Shown here piece by piece: positions 52,871 to 63,411 of a DNA stretch of 64,000 nucleotides. The notes under the pieces are model-generated. The model saw only the letters and a list, made by a program, of their open reading frames with translations, was not told the DNA's origin and searched no databases. The stretch is taken from NCBI RefSeq assembly GCF_900199185.1, contig NZ_OBMI01000002.1:186001-250000 (forward strand), written 5' to 3'. The DNA comes from Sphingomonas guangdongensis. GTDB lineage: Bacteria; Pseudomonadota; Alphaproteobacteria; Sphingomonadales; Sphingomonadaceae. The translations under genes were made by a program, and so were the position numbers. Position 1 is the stretch's first letter; each line of letters opens with the position of its first letter.

Positions 52871-54017
52871 GACCCTTCACCGTGACGCCTTTGTTACAGC
52901 CGATTCGGCCCCGGGCGCCAGCCTTCGTTCGGAACCGGGCGCCAGCCTGGGCGGTCCGGGGGGCGTCTGGACGCTCGACGGGGCCGCGCTCGCGGTCGCG
53001 GACAGCGACGGGCCCGCGACCGTGCTGGTGCCGAGCGAAGGGGTACGGCTGCTCGCGGTCGACTTGCCGATCGCCAACCGCGCCAAGCGGCTGGCGGCGC
53101 TGCCCTTCGCGGTCGAGGACCTGATCGCCGAGCCGGTCGACACGGTGCACCTGGCGATCGGGCAGGAGCTGGCGCCGCGCCGCTACCTGGTGGCGGTCGT
53201 CCGGCATGACCGCATGGCCGAGTGGATCGCGCGGGTCGAGGACGGCGGGCTGGATCACGCCGCGCTGGTGCCGGACTGCCTGGCATTGCCTGCCCCAACG
53301 GCGGGCGCGTGGGCGGTGGATCTCGGCGCGACGCGCGCGGTGGTGCGCAGCGGCGACGGCACCGGCTTCGCCTGCCCGGCACCGCTGCTGCGCACGGTCT
53401 GGGAGGCGGCGGGACGGCCGCGGACGATCGCGTACGGCGCGGCGCTTCCCGCCGACATGAGCGATGGCGCGGACGTGCTCGCGCTCGATCCGCTCGGCCG
53501 CCGGCTGCTCGCCCCGGCGCTCGATCTGCGGCAGGGCGCCTATGCGCGGCGACGGCGCTCGCTGCCGTCGTTCGGCAAGCGGCTCGCCAAGATCGTCGCG
53601 ATCGGCGCCGCCGCCCACGCAAGTATCGCGGCGGCCGACACGCTGGCGCTGCGCGGGATCGCCGAGCGACGCGAGGCCGAGACCCGCGCACTCGTCGCCC
53701 GGCTGTCTCCCGCGACCACGCTGAGCGACGGCGACATCGCCGGTCCGGTGACCGACCTGCTGCCGCAGTCGGGTGCGGGCGGCGGCGCCAACGCCTTTCT
53801 TCCGCTGGCGAGCCGCGTGTCGGCCGCGCTCGCGCCGCTCGGGCCGGAGGTTTCAGCGCAGGCGATGCGGCTCGATGGCGGCGTGCTGACGATGGAGCTG
53901 CAGTCGACCGATCCAGCGCTGGCGGGCCGCGTGCGCGCGGCGCTGCAATCCGCGAACATCGCCGCGAATGTCGGTGCGGTGGCAGGCGGCGTCCGCGTCG
54001 TGGTGGCCGGCCAGTGA
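52869..54017 (+). CDS. gspL: Type II secretion protein GspL
   Basis: A 382-residue GspL: a cytoplasmic actin-like domain (LLAVDLPIANRAKRLAALPFAVEDLI, the classic GspL motif), a membrane segment around residues 235-260, and a periplasmic ferredoxin-like domain at the C-terminus (VSAQAMRLDGGVLTMELQST). It tethers the ATPase GspE to the membrane. The start codon shares bases with the divergent gspG start. A TTG at 52851 in the same frame is an alternative. Overlaps gspM by four bases. Confidence 0.9.
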   Translation: MTLHRDAFVTADSAPGASLRSEPGASLGGPGGVWTLDGAALAVADSDGPATVLVPSEGVRLLAVDLPIANRAKRLAALPFAVEDLIAEPVDTVHLAIGQELAPRRYLVAVVRHDRMAEWIARVEDGGLDHAALVPDCLALPAPTAGAWAVDLGATRAVVRSGDGTGFACPAPLLRTVWEAAGRPRTIAYGAALPADMSDGADVLALDPLGRRLLAPALDLRQGAYARRRRSLPSFGKRLAKIVAIGAAAHASIAAADTLALRGIAERREAETRALVARLSPATTLSDGDIAGPVTDLLPQSGAGGGANAFLPLASRVSAALAPLGPEVSAQAMRLDGGVLTMELQSTDPALAGRVRAALQSANIAANVGAVAGGVRVVVAGQ

Positions 54018-54517
54018 GGGTGACCCGGATCGTCGATCTGCCCGCGATCGATGCGGCATGGCTGCGCGCCCGCACCTGGTGGGACGGGCTGTCGCCGCGG
54101 GAACGCGTGCTGGTCGGGACGCTCGGTGCGCTGCTCGCGGTTGCGGTGCTGGTCTGGGGCATCATCAAGCCGTTGCAGGCTGCGCGCGCCGATGCGCTTG
54201 CCGACATCCGCACCTATGAGACGCTGAACGCGCGCATCCGTGCGGCCGGCACGCTCGGCGCCCCGGCCGGTCCGCCGCCGCGCACCGGCGCGCCCGCTGA
54301 CATGCTCCGCCAGTCGGCCGGGGGCTTCGGGCTCCAGCCGCAGGTGGAGGCGGTTCCCACGGGCGTGCGCGCGACGATCCCGGACGGCGACTATGCGGCG
54401 GTGGTGAACTGGATGGCGGACGTCGCGCGCACCACGCCGCTCGCCGCAACCCGGATCGACCTGCGTCGCACCGGCGTGACGGGTCGGGTGTTCGCACAGG
54501 TAGAGTATCGGTCATGA
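54014..54517 (+). CDS. gspM: Type II secretion protein GspM
   Basis: A 167-residue inner-membrane protein beginning at GTG 54014 (GTGA overlap with gspL). A cytoplasmic stub (WWDGLSPRERVLVGTLGALL is the typical GspM entry) leads into one membrane segment, then a periplasmic ferredoxin-like domain with LQPQVEAVPTGVRATIPDG and VVNWMADVARTTPLAATRI. It partners GspL in the assembly platform. It overlaps gspE by four bases (ATGA). Confidence 0.9.
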   Translation: MRVTRIVDLPAIDAAWLRARTWWDGLSPRERVLVGTLGALLAVAVLVWGIIKPLQAARADALADIRTYETLNARIRAAGTLGAPAGPPPRTGAPADMLRQSAGGFGLQPQVEAVPTGVRATIPDGDYAAVVNWMADVARTTPLAATRIDLRRTGVTGRVFAQVEYRS

Positions 54518-56004
54518 GCGACACGCTGGTCATCACGGAAGCGGTCGTGCCGCCGCCGCCGGTGGCGCTTCCGTACAGTTTCTCGCGGCGCGGCGGCGTG
54601 CTGCTGCGCGGGGGCGACTGTCTCCACCGGCCCGATGCGCCGCTCGACGCGCTGCTGGAGGTGCAGCGGCTGGTGCCCTCCGTCGGCTTCGTGCCCGTGT
54701 CCGCCGACGCATTCGAAGCGGCGCTCTCCGCCACCTACGGCCAGGGTGCCGCGCAGGCCGCCGAGTTCGAGATGAACGAGACAGACCTCGCCGCGCTGGC
54801 CGACTCGGCAGCGGCAGTCGACGACCTGCTCGACGCGCGGGACGACTCTCCCGTCATCCGCCTGATCAACGCGCTGCTGCTGGAGGCGGTGAAGGAGGGG
54901 GCGTCCGACGTCCATGTCGAGACCACCGAGCGCAAGCTGGTGGTCCGCTTCCGCATCGACGGCGTCCTGCGCGACGTGGTGGAGCCGCAGCGCGCGCTCG
55001 CCCCGCTGCTGGTCAGCCGCATCAAGGTGATGGCGAAGCTCGACATCGCGGAGAAGCGCGTGCCGCAGGACGGGCGCGTGACGCTCAGGATCGGCGGCCG
55101 CGACGTGGACGCGCGCGTGTCCACCATCCCGACCCAGCACGGCGAGCGGGTGGTGCTGCGTTTGCTGGAAAAAGGGTCGCTCCGGCTCGACCTGGCCGGG
55201 CTCGGCATGAGCGAGCGCGACCAGCAGGTGGTCGGGCGACTGCTGGAGCGGCCGCACGGCATGCTGCTCGTCACCGGGCCGACCGGCTCGGGCAAGACCA
55301 CCACGCTCTATGCCGCGCTGACGCGGCTCAATGACCGCAAACGCAACGTCATGACGGTCGAAGATCCGATCGAGTATGAGTTGCCCGGCGTCGCCCAGAC
55401 CCAGGTCAACGCGCGCACCGACATGACCTTTGCGCGGGGCTTGCGCGCGATCCTGCGCCAGGATCCCGACGTCATCATGGTGGGCGAGATCCGCGATCAC
55501 GAGACCGCCGAGGTCGCGGTCCGATCGGCGATGACGGGACACTTCGTGCTTTCGACGCTCCATACCAATTCGGCGATCGGCTCGGTCACGCGGCTGATCG
55601 ACATGGGGGTGGAGCGCTACCTGCTCGCTCCCATGCTGGTCGGGGTCGCGGCGCAGCGGCTGGTGCGGCAATTGTGCACGCACTGCCGCTGGCAGGACAC
55701 GGCGACCGAGGCCGATGCACGCCTGCTGGGCGGCGAGCTGAAGGTCGGCAAGCGCGTGTGGCGGCGCGGCAGCGGCTGCGACCAGTGCGGCGGTGAAGGG
55801 TACCGCGGGCGTGCCGCACTGTACGAGGTGATCGCGGTCGACGACACGCTCCAGGCGATGATCCACGACGGCGCGAGCGAGGCCAAGCTGGAGAAGGAGG
55901 CGCGCCGCACCGCGCCCTCGCTGCTGGAGGATGGCGTCGAGAAGGTCCGCGCCGGCGTTACTACCGTCGAGGAGGTCGCGCGCGTGACGCGCGAGGACGC
56001 GTGA
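54514..56004 (+). CDS. gspE: Type II secretion ATPase GspE
   Basis: A 496-residue secretion ATPase: an N-terminal GspL-binding domain, Walker A GPTGSGKTTTLYAAL (residues 255-262 for the loop), Asp box VEDPIEYELPG, Walker B LRQDPDVIMVGEIRD, and a tetracysteine zinc motif (LCTHC and CDQCGGEGYRGR). It powers pseudopilus assembly from the cytoplasm. All catalytic motifs are intact. Confidence 0.95.
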   Translation: MSDTLVITEAVVPPPPVALPYSFSRRGGVLLRGGDCLHRPDAPLDALLEVQRLVPSVGFVPVSADAFEAALSATYGQGAAQAAEFEMNETDLAALADSAAAVDDLLDARDDSPVIRLINALLLEAVKEGASDVHVETTERKLVVRFRIDGVLRDVVEPQRALAPLLVSRIKVMAKLDIAEKRVPQDGRVTLRIGGRDVDARVSTIPTQHGERVVLRLLEKGSLRLDLAGLGMSERDQQVVGRLLERPHGMLLVTGPTGSGKTTTLYAALTRLNDRKRNVMTVEDPIEYELPGVAQTQVNARTDMTFARGLRAILRQDPDVIMVGEIRDHETAEVAVRSAMTGHFVLSTLHTNSAIGSVTRLIDMGVERYLLAPMLVGVAAQRLVRQLCTHCRWQDTATEADARLLGGELKVGKRVWRRGSGCDQCGGEGYRGRAALYEVIAVDDTLQAMIHDGASEAKLEKEARRTAPSLLEDGVEKVRAGVTTVEEVARVTREDA

Positions 56005-56047
56005 GGAACGGGGCGTCTATCCATCCCGCGAGCGGGAAGATTATCTA

Positions 56048-57268
56048 GTGCCCGCCTTCGCCTATTCCGCGGCCGATCGCGCGGGCGCGACCCGCAAGGG
56101 CATCGTCGAGGCGTCGTCCGCGCCCGCCGCTCGCGCGCTGCTACGCGAGCAGGCGCTGCTGCCAATCACCGTCGAGCCGGCGGCCGAGAAGCGGTCCGGC
56201 AGCGCCCTGTCGTTGCCGACCTTCCGTCGCGGGGTGTCGGCGCGGCAGCTTGCGACGCTCACCCGTCAGGTCGCGACGCTGGTCGGATCTGACATCCCGA
56301 TCGAGGAGGCGCTGCGCCTCGTCGCGCAGCAGTCGGACGCGCGCGCGGTCAGCGCGTTGCTGCTCGACGTGCGCGGGCGCGTGCTCGACGGGCGTAGCTT
56401 CGCCAATGCGCTCGGCGGGCATCCCCGCGTCTTTCCCGAATTCTACCGCGCCTCCGTCGCGGCGGGCGAGAGTTCCGGCCGGCTGACCCACGTCCTCAAC
56501 CACCTGGCAGGCTTCGTGGAGAACCGCCACGCCAACGGGCAGAAGCTGCAACTGGCGCTGCTCTACCCGGCGCTGCTCGCGTCGGTGTCGGTCGGGATCA
56601 TCGTCCTCCTGATGATCTACGTCGTGCCCGACATCGTCCGCGTCTTCGTGTCGCGCGGGGCGGACCTGCCGTTTCTCACCCGCGCGCTGATCGCGATCTC
56701 CGCCTTTCTGCAGAACTGGGGGCTCGCCCTGTTGCTGGCGATCGTGATCGGCGGGTTCGTGTTCACCCGCTGGGTGCGGGTGCCCGCCAACCGGCTGAGA
56801 CTCGACCGCTTCTTCATCGAGCACCGCCCGTTTCGCCGGCTGACGCGGCAGCACAATGCCGCCCGCTTCGCCGGCAGTCTGGCGACGCTGGTCGACTCGG
56901 CCGTGCCGCTGGTGGAGGCGCTGCACGCGGCCGCCGCCGTCACGCCCAACCGCTTCGTCCGCGAGCGCGCGCTGCATGTCGCGGTGCGGGTGCGCGAGGG
57001 ACTGTCGCTTCGCGCCGCGATGGCGGAGGCTGCGGTCTTCCCGTCCATGCTGACTGCGATCGTCGCGAGTGGGGAGAGTTCGGGCAAGCTCGCCCCCGCG
57101 CTCGGCCGCGCGTCGGACGAGCTTCAGCGCGAGCTGGACGCGCTGGTCTCGACCCTGGTCGCGCTGGTCGAGCCGATGGTCCTGCTGCTGATGGGCGGGC
57201 TGGTGCTGATGATGGTGCTGGCGATCCTGCTGCCGATCATCAACCTGAACAATCTGGTGACGCTCTAG
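56048..57268 (+). CDS. gspF: Type II secretion inner-membrane protein GspF
   Basis: A 406-residue polytopic protein with two GspF domains (LATLVGSDIPIEEALRLVAQQ and LATLVDSAVPLVEALHAAAAV) and three membrane segments. The paired VAAGESSGRL/VASGESSGKL motifs are characteristic. It is the platform protein that works with GspE. The start is GTG 56048, 43 bases after gspE, with GGGAAG upstream. It is the last gene of the gspL-M-E-F run. Confidence 0.94.
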   Translation: MPAFAYSAADRAGATRKGIVEASSAPAARALLREQALLPITVEPAAEKRSGSALSLPTFRRGVSARQLATLTRQVATLVGSDIPIEEALRLVAQQSDARAVSALLLDVRGRVLDGRSFANALGGHPRVFPEFYRASVAAGESSGRLTHVLNHLAGFVENRHANGQKLQLALLYPALLASVSVGIIVLLMIYVVPDIVRVFVSRGADLPFLTRALIAISAFLQNWGLALLLAIVIGGFVFTRWVRVPANRLRLDRFFIEHRPFRRLTRQHNAARFAGSLATLVDSAVPLVEALHAAAAVTPNRFVRERALHVAVRVREGLSLRAAMAEAAVFPSMLTAIVASGESSGKLAPALGRASDELQRELDALVSTLVALVEPMVLLLMGGLVLMMVLAILLPIINLNNLVTL

Positions 57269-57277
57269 CGGCCGACC

Positions 57278-57694
57278 TCAGTCGGTCGGCAGAAGCGTCA
57301 GCCGCCGCAGTATCGCTGCGAGTTGCTGATCCAGTGGCGCGAAGACGGCAGTCGTACCCTCGCCGAGGTAGAGGCGGTGCGTCGTGCCCGTCGGTGCGTC
57401 GCCGTAGCCGCAAGACTGCACGGGCATGGTGCTGATGCGGAGAATCTTACCCGCCCGCGACCTGCCCTTGATCGATTGCAGCACGACCGCGCGTCCGTCG
57501 CGGGCCGGCGTCGCGGTTCGTGTCATCCGGATGCGCACCAGATCATGGGCCGCGTCGAACTGCCGCCGCACGTCGGCGTCGACCTGCGCCGGTGTCCGTG
57601 TGTCGACCACCGGCGGTGCGCAGGCCGATGCCGGCAGCGCCATGCCGAGAAGAGCCACGCCGACGACCGAGCGCAGCAGTGCCGGGTCGATCAT
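57278..57694 (-). CDS. Hypothetical secreted protein in T2SS locus
   Basis: A 138-residue protein with a signal peptide (RSVVGVALLGMALPASAC) and a mature domain rich in beta-strands and basic residues (LVRIRMTRTATPARDGRAVVLQ shape, CGYGDAPTGTTHRLYLGEG). It has three cysteines, two early and one mid-chain. Its ATG overlaps the gspN stop (ATGA), so it is cotranscribed with gspN. No family recognised. Confidence 0.7.
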   Translation of the reverse strand: MIDPALLRSVVGVALLGMALPASACAPPVVDTRTPAQVDADVRRQFDAAHDLVRIRMTRTATPARDGRAVVLQSIKGRSRAGKILRISTMPVQSCGYGDAPTGTTHRLYLGEGTTAVFAPLDQQLAAILRRLTLLPTD

Positions 57695-58467
57695 ATCTGC
57701 CCCTTGATGCTGCCCCCGGGCGGCAGGCCGACGAAGGGTAAGGCGGCCGCTCCCTCCGGTGTCATCCGCACGTCAACCGCGCCGTCCTCACCGAGCGTGA
57801 TCGTCATCAGCGTGCGGCGGCGCTGGGTGGCGGGAGCGAGCCGCAGCCGGCTCTCCGTCCCGACATGCTCGGCGCTGAGGATCAGCGCGGGCACGGGCGT
57901 GGGGACGCCATTGCCCTTGGGCGCGCAGCTACCCGCCTCGCTGGTCAGCGTGCCTTCGACCAGCTGCCCCGACCCGTCGAGCTTCGCGCGCGGGAACTCG
58001 AGCTGGAGCGGCAGGTCGCAGGTGAAGGGCAGGTCGGGCTGGATCGCCTGGAGCAGGGTACCGTCCGCCGACCCGCTCATCGCGTCGATCGTGGTGGTTG
58101 AAGGGCCGAGCAGCGCGCGTCCGCCCAAATTCGTGCCGCTACCCGTCGCCCGCCAGTCGGCGGCGAAGGCCAGGTTGATCAGCGAGCGGAGCGGTGCCCA
58201 GTGCCATTCCAACCGACTGCCGCCCGCCAGCCCCACTTCCCCGTTCCAGATCGTGCCGCCGACGCCCGTCCGCCAATCGCCCCGCTTGACGATCACGCCC
58301 GCCGGGATCGTCGCGATCATCGCGACGACGTATGCGGCTATGCCGACCGCGGCGAACCGGGTAAGACGGCGCCGCGCGCCAGCCCGCGCGATGTCGGAGG
58401 CGTGAGGTGAATCGTCGGGACGCGTTGAAGCTTCTGCGATCAGGCCTCGTCGTATCAGCGGCGTCAT
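57691..58467 (-). CDS. gspN: Type II secretion protein GspN
   Basis: A 258-residue GspN-type protein: a cytoplasmic stub, one membrane segment (~38-62, FAAVGIAAYVVAMIATIPAGV) and a beta-rich periplasmic domain (GGTIWNGEVGLAGGSRLEWHW, TPEGAAALPFVGLPPGG). GspN is an accessory inner-membrane component. The only plausible start, ATG 58467, makes the first 61 bases antisense to the beginning of the LpoA-like gene. No closer ATG, GTG or TTG exists before the membrane segment. Confidence 0.85.
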   Translation of the reverse strand: MTPLIRRGLIAEASTRPDDSPHASDIARAGARRRLTRFAAVGIAAYVVAMIATIPAGVIVKRGDWRTGVGGTIWNGEVGLAGGSRLEWHWAPLRSLINLAFAADWRATGSGTNLGGRALLGPSTTTIDAMSGSADGTLLQAIQPDLPFTCDLPLQLEFPRAKLDGSGQLVEGTLTSEAGSCAPKGNGVPTPVPALILSAEHVGTESRLRLAPATQRRRTLMTITLGEDGAVDVRMTPEGAAALPFVGLPPGGSIKGQI

Positions 58468-59450
58468 CGATCCATCCCCTGTTCGCCGCCGCCAGGAAGA
58501 AGCGCGACAATCGGCCCGTGGCGCTGCTCCTGCCCCTGTCGGGGGAGCGGGCCGCGCTGGGGCTTAGCATGCAGCGCGCGGCGGCGCTCGCGGAAAGCGG
58601 CGGCGGCACGCTGCTGCCGCTCGATACCGCTGGCACGGCGACCGGCGCGAGCGCGGCGGCGCAGGCGGCGCTGAAGCGTGGTGCTGCGATGATCCTGGGC
58701 CCGCTCACCTCGTGGGAGGCGAGCGCGGCGGCGGGCGTGGTCGCCGGTCGCGTCCCCGTGCTCGCCTTCACCAACAACATGGCGGCGGCGGCGAGCGGCG
58801 CGTTCGTGTTCGGCCTCACGCCCGCGCAGACCACAACGGCCGTGCTCCGCTACGCCCGCTCGCGCGGCGTGCGCTCCGTCACCGTGGTCGGGGACGGCAG
58901 CGCGTGGAGCAACGGGGCTGCGGAGAGCGCGGTCAAGGCGCAGGGCGCAATCGGCCTTGACGTCCGGGTGGTGACGGTGACGGCCGGCGCGCCGCTGCCC
59001 GCGGTCGGCGAGGCGCCCGATGCGGTGCTGGTGCCCGGCAGCGGCGAGGCGGTGCTGGCTGCTGCGCGCAGCCTGAAGGAAACGGGGGTGCAGCTCCTCG
59101 GCACGGTGCAGGCGCTCGACTACCGGCCCTCAGCGCTTGAGGCGCTGGACGGTGCCTGGATCGCCGCGCCCGATCCCAAGGCGTTCGGCGGCTTCGCGAG
59201 CGACTATGAGGGGCGCAACGGCGGCGATCCCGGCACGCTCGCCGCGCTCGCCTATGACGCGGCCAGGATCGTCGAGGTGCTGCGCGCGGCGAACACGCTC
59301 AGCCGCGATGGGCTGCTAGCGGCCGACAGCTTCCCGTGCGTGACGGGGGCGGTGCGCTTCCGCACCGACGGCAGCTGCGCCCGCGACCTGGCGATCCTGG
59401 TCGCCAGCCGCGACGGCTACGGGAGCGTCGCGGTCAGCCGGGGGGCGTGA
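58407..59450 (+). CDS. Periplasmic-binding-fold protein, LpoA-like penicillin-binding protein activator
   Basis: A 347-residue exported protein from GTG 58407 with GGAGG six bases upstream. The N-terminus (NRRDALKLLRSGLVVSAASS) may be a Tat or Sec signal. The mature part is a type I periplasmic-binding fold (VALLLPLSGERAALGLSMQRAA, MILGPLTSWEASAAAGVV, VPVLAFTNN) as in LpoA and branched-chain amino acid binding proteins. It is coupled to gspJ by a GTGA overlap, so it belongs to the secretion operon. A role in opening or remodelling peptidoglycan for the T2SS is possible but inferred. Confidence 0.75.
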   Translation: MNRRDALKLLRSGLVVSAASSIHPLFAAARKKRDNRPVALLLPLSGERAALGLSMQRAAALAESGGGTLLPLDTAGTATGASAAAQAALKRGAAMILGPLTSWEASAAAGVVAGRVPVLAFTNNMAAAASGAFVFGLTPAQTTTAVLRYARSRGVRSVTVVGDGSAWSNGAAESAVKAQGAIGLDVRVVTVTAGAPLPAVGEAPDAVLVPGSGEAVLAAARSLKETGVQLLGTVQALDYRPSALEALDGAWIAAPDPKAFGGFASDYEGRNGGDPGTLAALAYDAARIVEVLRAANTLSRDGLLAADSFPCVTGAVRFRTDGSCARDLAILVASRDGYGSVAVSRGA

Positions 59451-59986
59451 GCGTGCGCAGCCCGGCTGATGACGCCGGCTTCACGCTGATTGAGCTGATC
59501 ATTTCGCTGCTGCTGTTCGCGCTGATCGCGGTCGCCGGTGTCGCGCTGGTCGACAGTGTGCTGGGCGTGCAGGGGCGGACGGAGGCGCGGCTCGACCGGC
59601 TGAGCGACCTGCAGCGCGCAATGCTGGTGGTGTCGGGCGACCTGGAGCAGGTTGCGAACGGCGACCTGAGCGGCGCCGGCACGCGGATCGACTTCACCCG
59701 CGCGGCGCCCGGGGTCGGCGGGCCGGCGGTCCGGGTACGCTACGGCGTCGACCGCGGCACGCTGGTCCGCGACGCGGGCGGCGGGGCGCAGGCGGTGCTG
59801 CGCGGGGTGCAGGGTGCGCGCTGGCGCTTCTTTCGTGAAGGGTGGAGCGAGCGCTGGCCGGCGACGGAGCAGGAGCGTGCCGAATGGCCGCAGGCGGTCG
59901 AGCTGGAGGTGACGCTCAGCGGCGCACCGGCCGGCACCGCGCGGCGGGTGGTGGTGCTGCCGGTGCGCGCGAGGGCGGTCACGTGA
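59447..59986 (+). CDS. gspJ: Type II secretion minor pseudopilin GspJ
   Basis: A 179-residue prepilin starting at GTG 59447 (or the in-frame GTG 59453). The processing site is AG|FTLIELIISLLLFALIAVAG with Glu+5. The GspJ-type domain has LSDLQRAMLVVSGDLEQVANG and VQGARWRFFREGWSERWP. It forms the pseudopilus tip with GspI and GspK. It overlaps both neighbours by four bases. Confidence 0.9.
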   Translation: MSVRSPADDAGFTLIELIISLLLFALIAVAGVALVDSVLGVQGRTEARLDRLSDLQRAMLVVSGDLEQVANGDLSGAGTRIDFTRAAPGVGGPAVRVRYGVDRGTLVRDAGGGAQAVLRGVQGARWRFFREGWSERWPATEQERAEWPQAVELEVTLSGAPAGTARRVVVLPVRARAVT

Positions 59987-60852
59987 ACGACGACCGCGGC
60001 ATGATCCTGATCAACGTGCTGATGTTCGTCGCGATCGCATCGGGCCTGGTCATGCTGATGATCGACCGCGAGGAACTGGCGCTGACCCGCGCGCTTCGGG
60101 TGCGGGAGGCGGCGCGCGCCGCGGCGGTGGTGCGCGGGGGCGAGGTGTCGGCGCTGGTCGCGCTGCGCCGCGATGCCGCGGTCGCGCCGGAGGTCGACAA
60201 CGTTGCCGAGCCTTGGGCGGCGCTCAGCGAGCGCGGCGCGCCGATCACGGGCGGCACGTTCGACCTGGCGATCGCCGATGCGGAAGGGCGCTTCAACGTC
60301 AACGCGCTGCGATCGGGCACCGCGGTCGCGACCATCCTGTTCGAGCAGGTCGGCGCCGCCGCCGGGCTGGACCGTGATGCCGTGGTGCGCGCGATCGAGC
60401 TCGTCCGCCTGCATGGGCCGTTCACCGACCTGCGGCCGCTCCGGGTCGCCGGGCTCGACCCCGCGGTGCTCGCCCGGCTCGAGCGGATGGTGACGGCGCT
60501 GCCGGGCGAAACGGGAATCAACCTCAACGCCGCGACGCCGGAGGTGCTCAGCATCCTGTTCCGCGATCCGGTGGTCGTCCAGCGGCTGGTGGAGGTGCGC
60601 GCGCGGCAGGGTTTCCTCTCCGCCAAGGACCTGGACGATCAGCAGCTCGCCCAGCCGCCCGGCACGTCGTTCCGTTCCAACACCTTCTGGGTGCGGACGC
60701 GCGCGCAGATCGGTGACACGGTGCAGCAGGGCGCGACCCTGATCCAGCGCAGCCTGGATGATGAGGGGCGCCCGCGGGTCGCGGCGGTCGAGCGCTGGTG
60801 GGGGGCGGCGATCCCGCCGGACGCGCCGGCCTTTCCGGTGGCGCGCCAGTAG
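59983..60852 (+). CDS. gspK: Type II secretion minor pseudopilin GspK
   Basis: A 289-residue protein from GTG 59983. GspK-type leader and helix ([21 protein letters not shown]; GspK usually lacks Glu+5), then [35 protein letters not shown] and a helix-hairpin-helix region ([12 protein letters not shown]). It caps the pseudopilus. Last gene of the secretion cluster, followed by a long inverted repeat. Confidence 0.92.
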   Translation: MNDDRGMILINVLMFVAIASGLVMLMIDREELALTRALRVREAARAAAVVRGGEVSALVALRRDAAVAPEVDNVAEPWAALSERGAPITGGTFDLAIADAEGRFNVNALRSGTAVATILFEQVGAAAGLDRDAVVRAIELVRLHGPFTDLRPLRVAGLDPAVLARLERMVTALPGETGINLNAATPEVLSILFRDPVVVQRLVEVRARQGFLSAKDLDDQQLAQPPGTSFRSNTFWVRTRAQIGDTVQQGATLIQRSLDDEGRPRVAAVERWWGAAIPPDAPAFPVARQ

Positions 60853-60875
60853 TAACGCTTGCAACTATCCTCTAT

Positions 60876-60950
60876 CACCCGCTCGTGCCGAGCCTGTCGA
60901 AGCACGTGTGTTCGCCGCACGCCCTTCGACAAGCTCGGGGCGAACGGGTG
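60876..60950. repeat. Long imperfect inverted repeat between gspK and sdaA
   Basis: CACCCG (60876-60881) pairs with CGGGTG (60945-60950), and GAGC-TGTCGAAG in the left arm pairs with CTTCGACA-GCTC in the right. The core CTTCGACAAGCTC is typical of dispersed intergenic palindromes in sphingomonads (general knowledge). It differs in core from the palindrome between the metH parts. It may act as terminator for the gsp operon. Confidence 0.7.
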
Positions 60951-60970
60951 AGAGGGCAAGAACCAGAACA

Positions 60971-62359
<1,389 letters not shown>

Positions 62360-62443
62360 GGCGAACGGACGTTTGTGCGTGCAGCGGGTTTCCTTTCCCG
62401 GACGTCCCCGGTAGCCAAGCCGCCTGACCTGAAGGAGACGCGG

Positions 62444-63388
62444 ATGCCCGGCGGACTGGTGGCCCTGCTCGACGATATCGCGTCCATGGCAAAGCTCGCG
62501 GCATCCTCGCTCGACGATGTCGCGGGTGCGGCGGGGCGGGCCGGAACCAAGGCGGCGGGCGTCGTCATCGACGACACCGCGGTCACCCCGCGCTACGTCA
62601 CCGGGCTGTCGCCGGCGCGCGAACTGCCGATCATCGGCAAGATCGCGCTCGGCTCGCTCAAGAACAAGCTGCTGATCCTGCTGCCCGCGGCGCTGCTGCT
62701 GAGTGCCTTCGCGCCGTGGGCGATCACCCCGATCCTGATGGTTGGCGGTGCCTACCTCTGCTTCGAGGGTGTCGAGAAGCTGTGGGAAAAGCTGTCCGGC
62801 CACGCCCATGCCGATGCCGCGGCGGAGATCACCGATCCCCAGGAACTGGAGGATCGCCAGGTCAGCGGGGCGGTCCGCACCGACCTGATCCTGTCGGCCG
62901 AGATCATGGCGATCGCGCTGTCGGACGTGGAAGGTGAGCCGATCCTGACCCAGGGGCTGGTGCTGGCGCTGGTCGGCGTCGCGATCACGATCGGCGTCTA
63001 CGGCGTGGTCGCACTTATCGTGAAGATGGACGACATCGGCCTGCGCCTCGCCAAGGCTCAGAGCGGCGGGGTGCAGGCGCTCGGCCGCGGGCTGGTCGCG
63101 GCGATGCCGAAGCTGCTCGCCGCGTTGTCGGTGATCGGCACCGCGGCGATGATCTGGGTCGGCGGCGGGATCGTCGCGCACGGCCTGGACGAGTTCGGGA
63201 TGGGCGCACTGCCGCACGCGATCGACCATGCGGCCGAGGTCGCGGGCGAGGCGGCGCCGGTCGCCCACGGCTTCGTGCAGTGGTTCGTCGGCGCGGTGCT
63301 GGCGGGGATCGTCGGGCTGGCGGTCGGTGCGGTAATCGTGGTGGTGTACGAGGCGTGGAAGCGCCGCAGCGGCGCGGCGCACGGCTGA
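62444..63388 (+). CDS. YedI-family (DUF808) membrane protein
   Basis: A 314-residue integral membrane protein: MPGGLVALLDDIASMAKLAASSLDDVAGAA start region, KAAGVVIDDTAVTPRYVTG, then several hydrophobic segments and AYLCFEGVEKLWEK. These match the DUF808/YedI family, whose function is unknown. AAGGAG precedes the ATG by seven bases. It stands between the serine dehydratase and a sugar kinase gene without overlap. Confidence 0.9.
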   Translation: MPGGLVALLDDIASMAKLAASSLDDVAGAAGRAGTKAAGVVIDDTAVTPRYVTGLSPARELPIIGKIALGSLKNKLLILLPAALLLSAFAPWAITPILMVGGAYLCFEGVEKLWEKLSGHAHADAAAEITDPQELEDRQVSGAVRTDLILSAEIMAIALSDVEGEPILTQGLVLALVGVAITIGVYGVVALIVKMDDIGLRLAKAQSGGVQALGRGLVAAMPKLLAALSVIGTAAMIWVGGGIVAHGLDEFGMGALPHAIDHAAEVAGEAAPVAHGFVQWFVGAVLAGIVGLAVGAVIVVVYEAWKRRSGAAHG

Positions 63389-63411
63389 GCGCACACCTGC
63401 GGAGAGGATTG

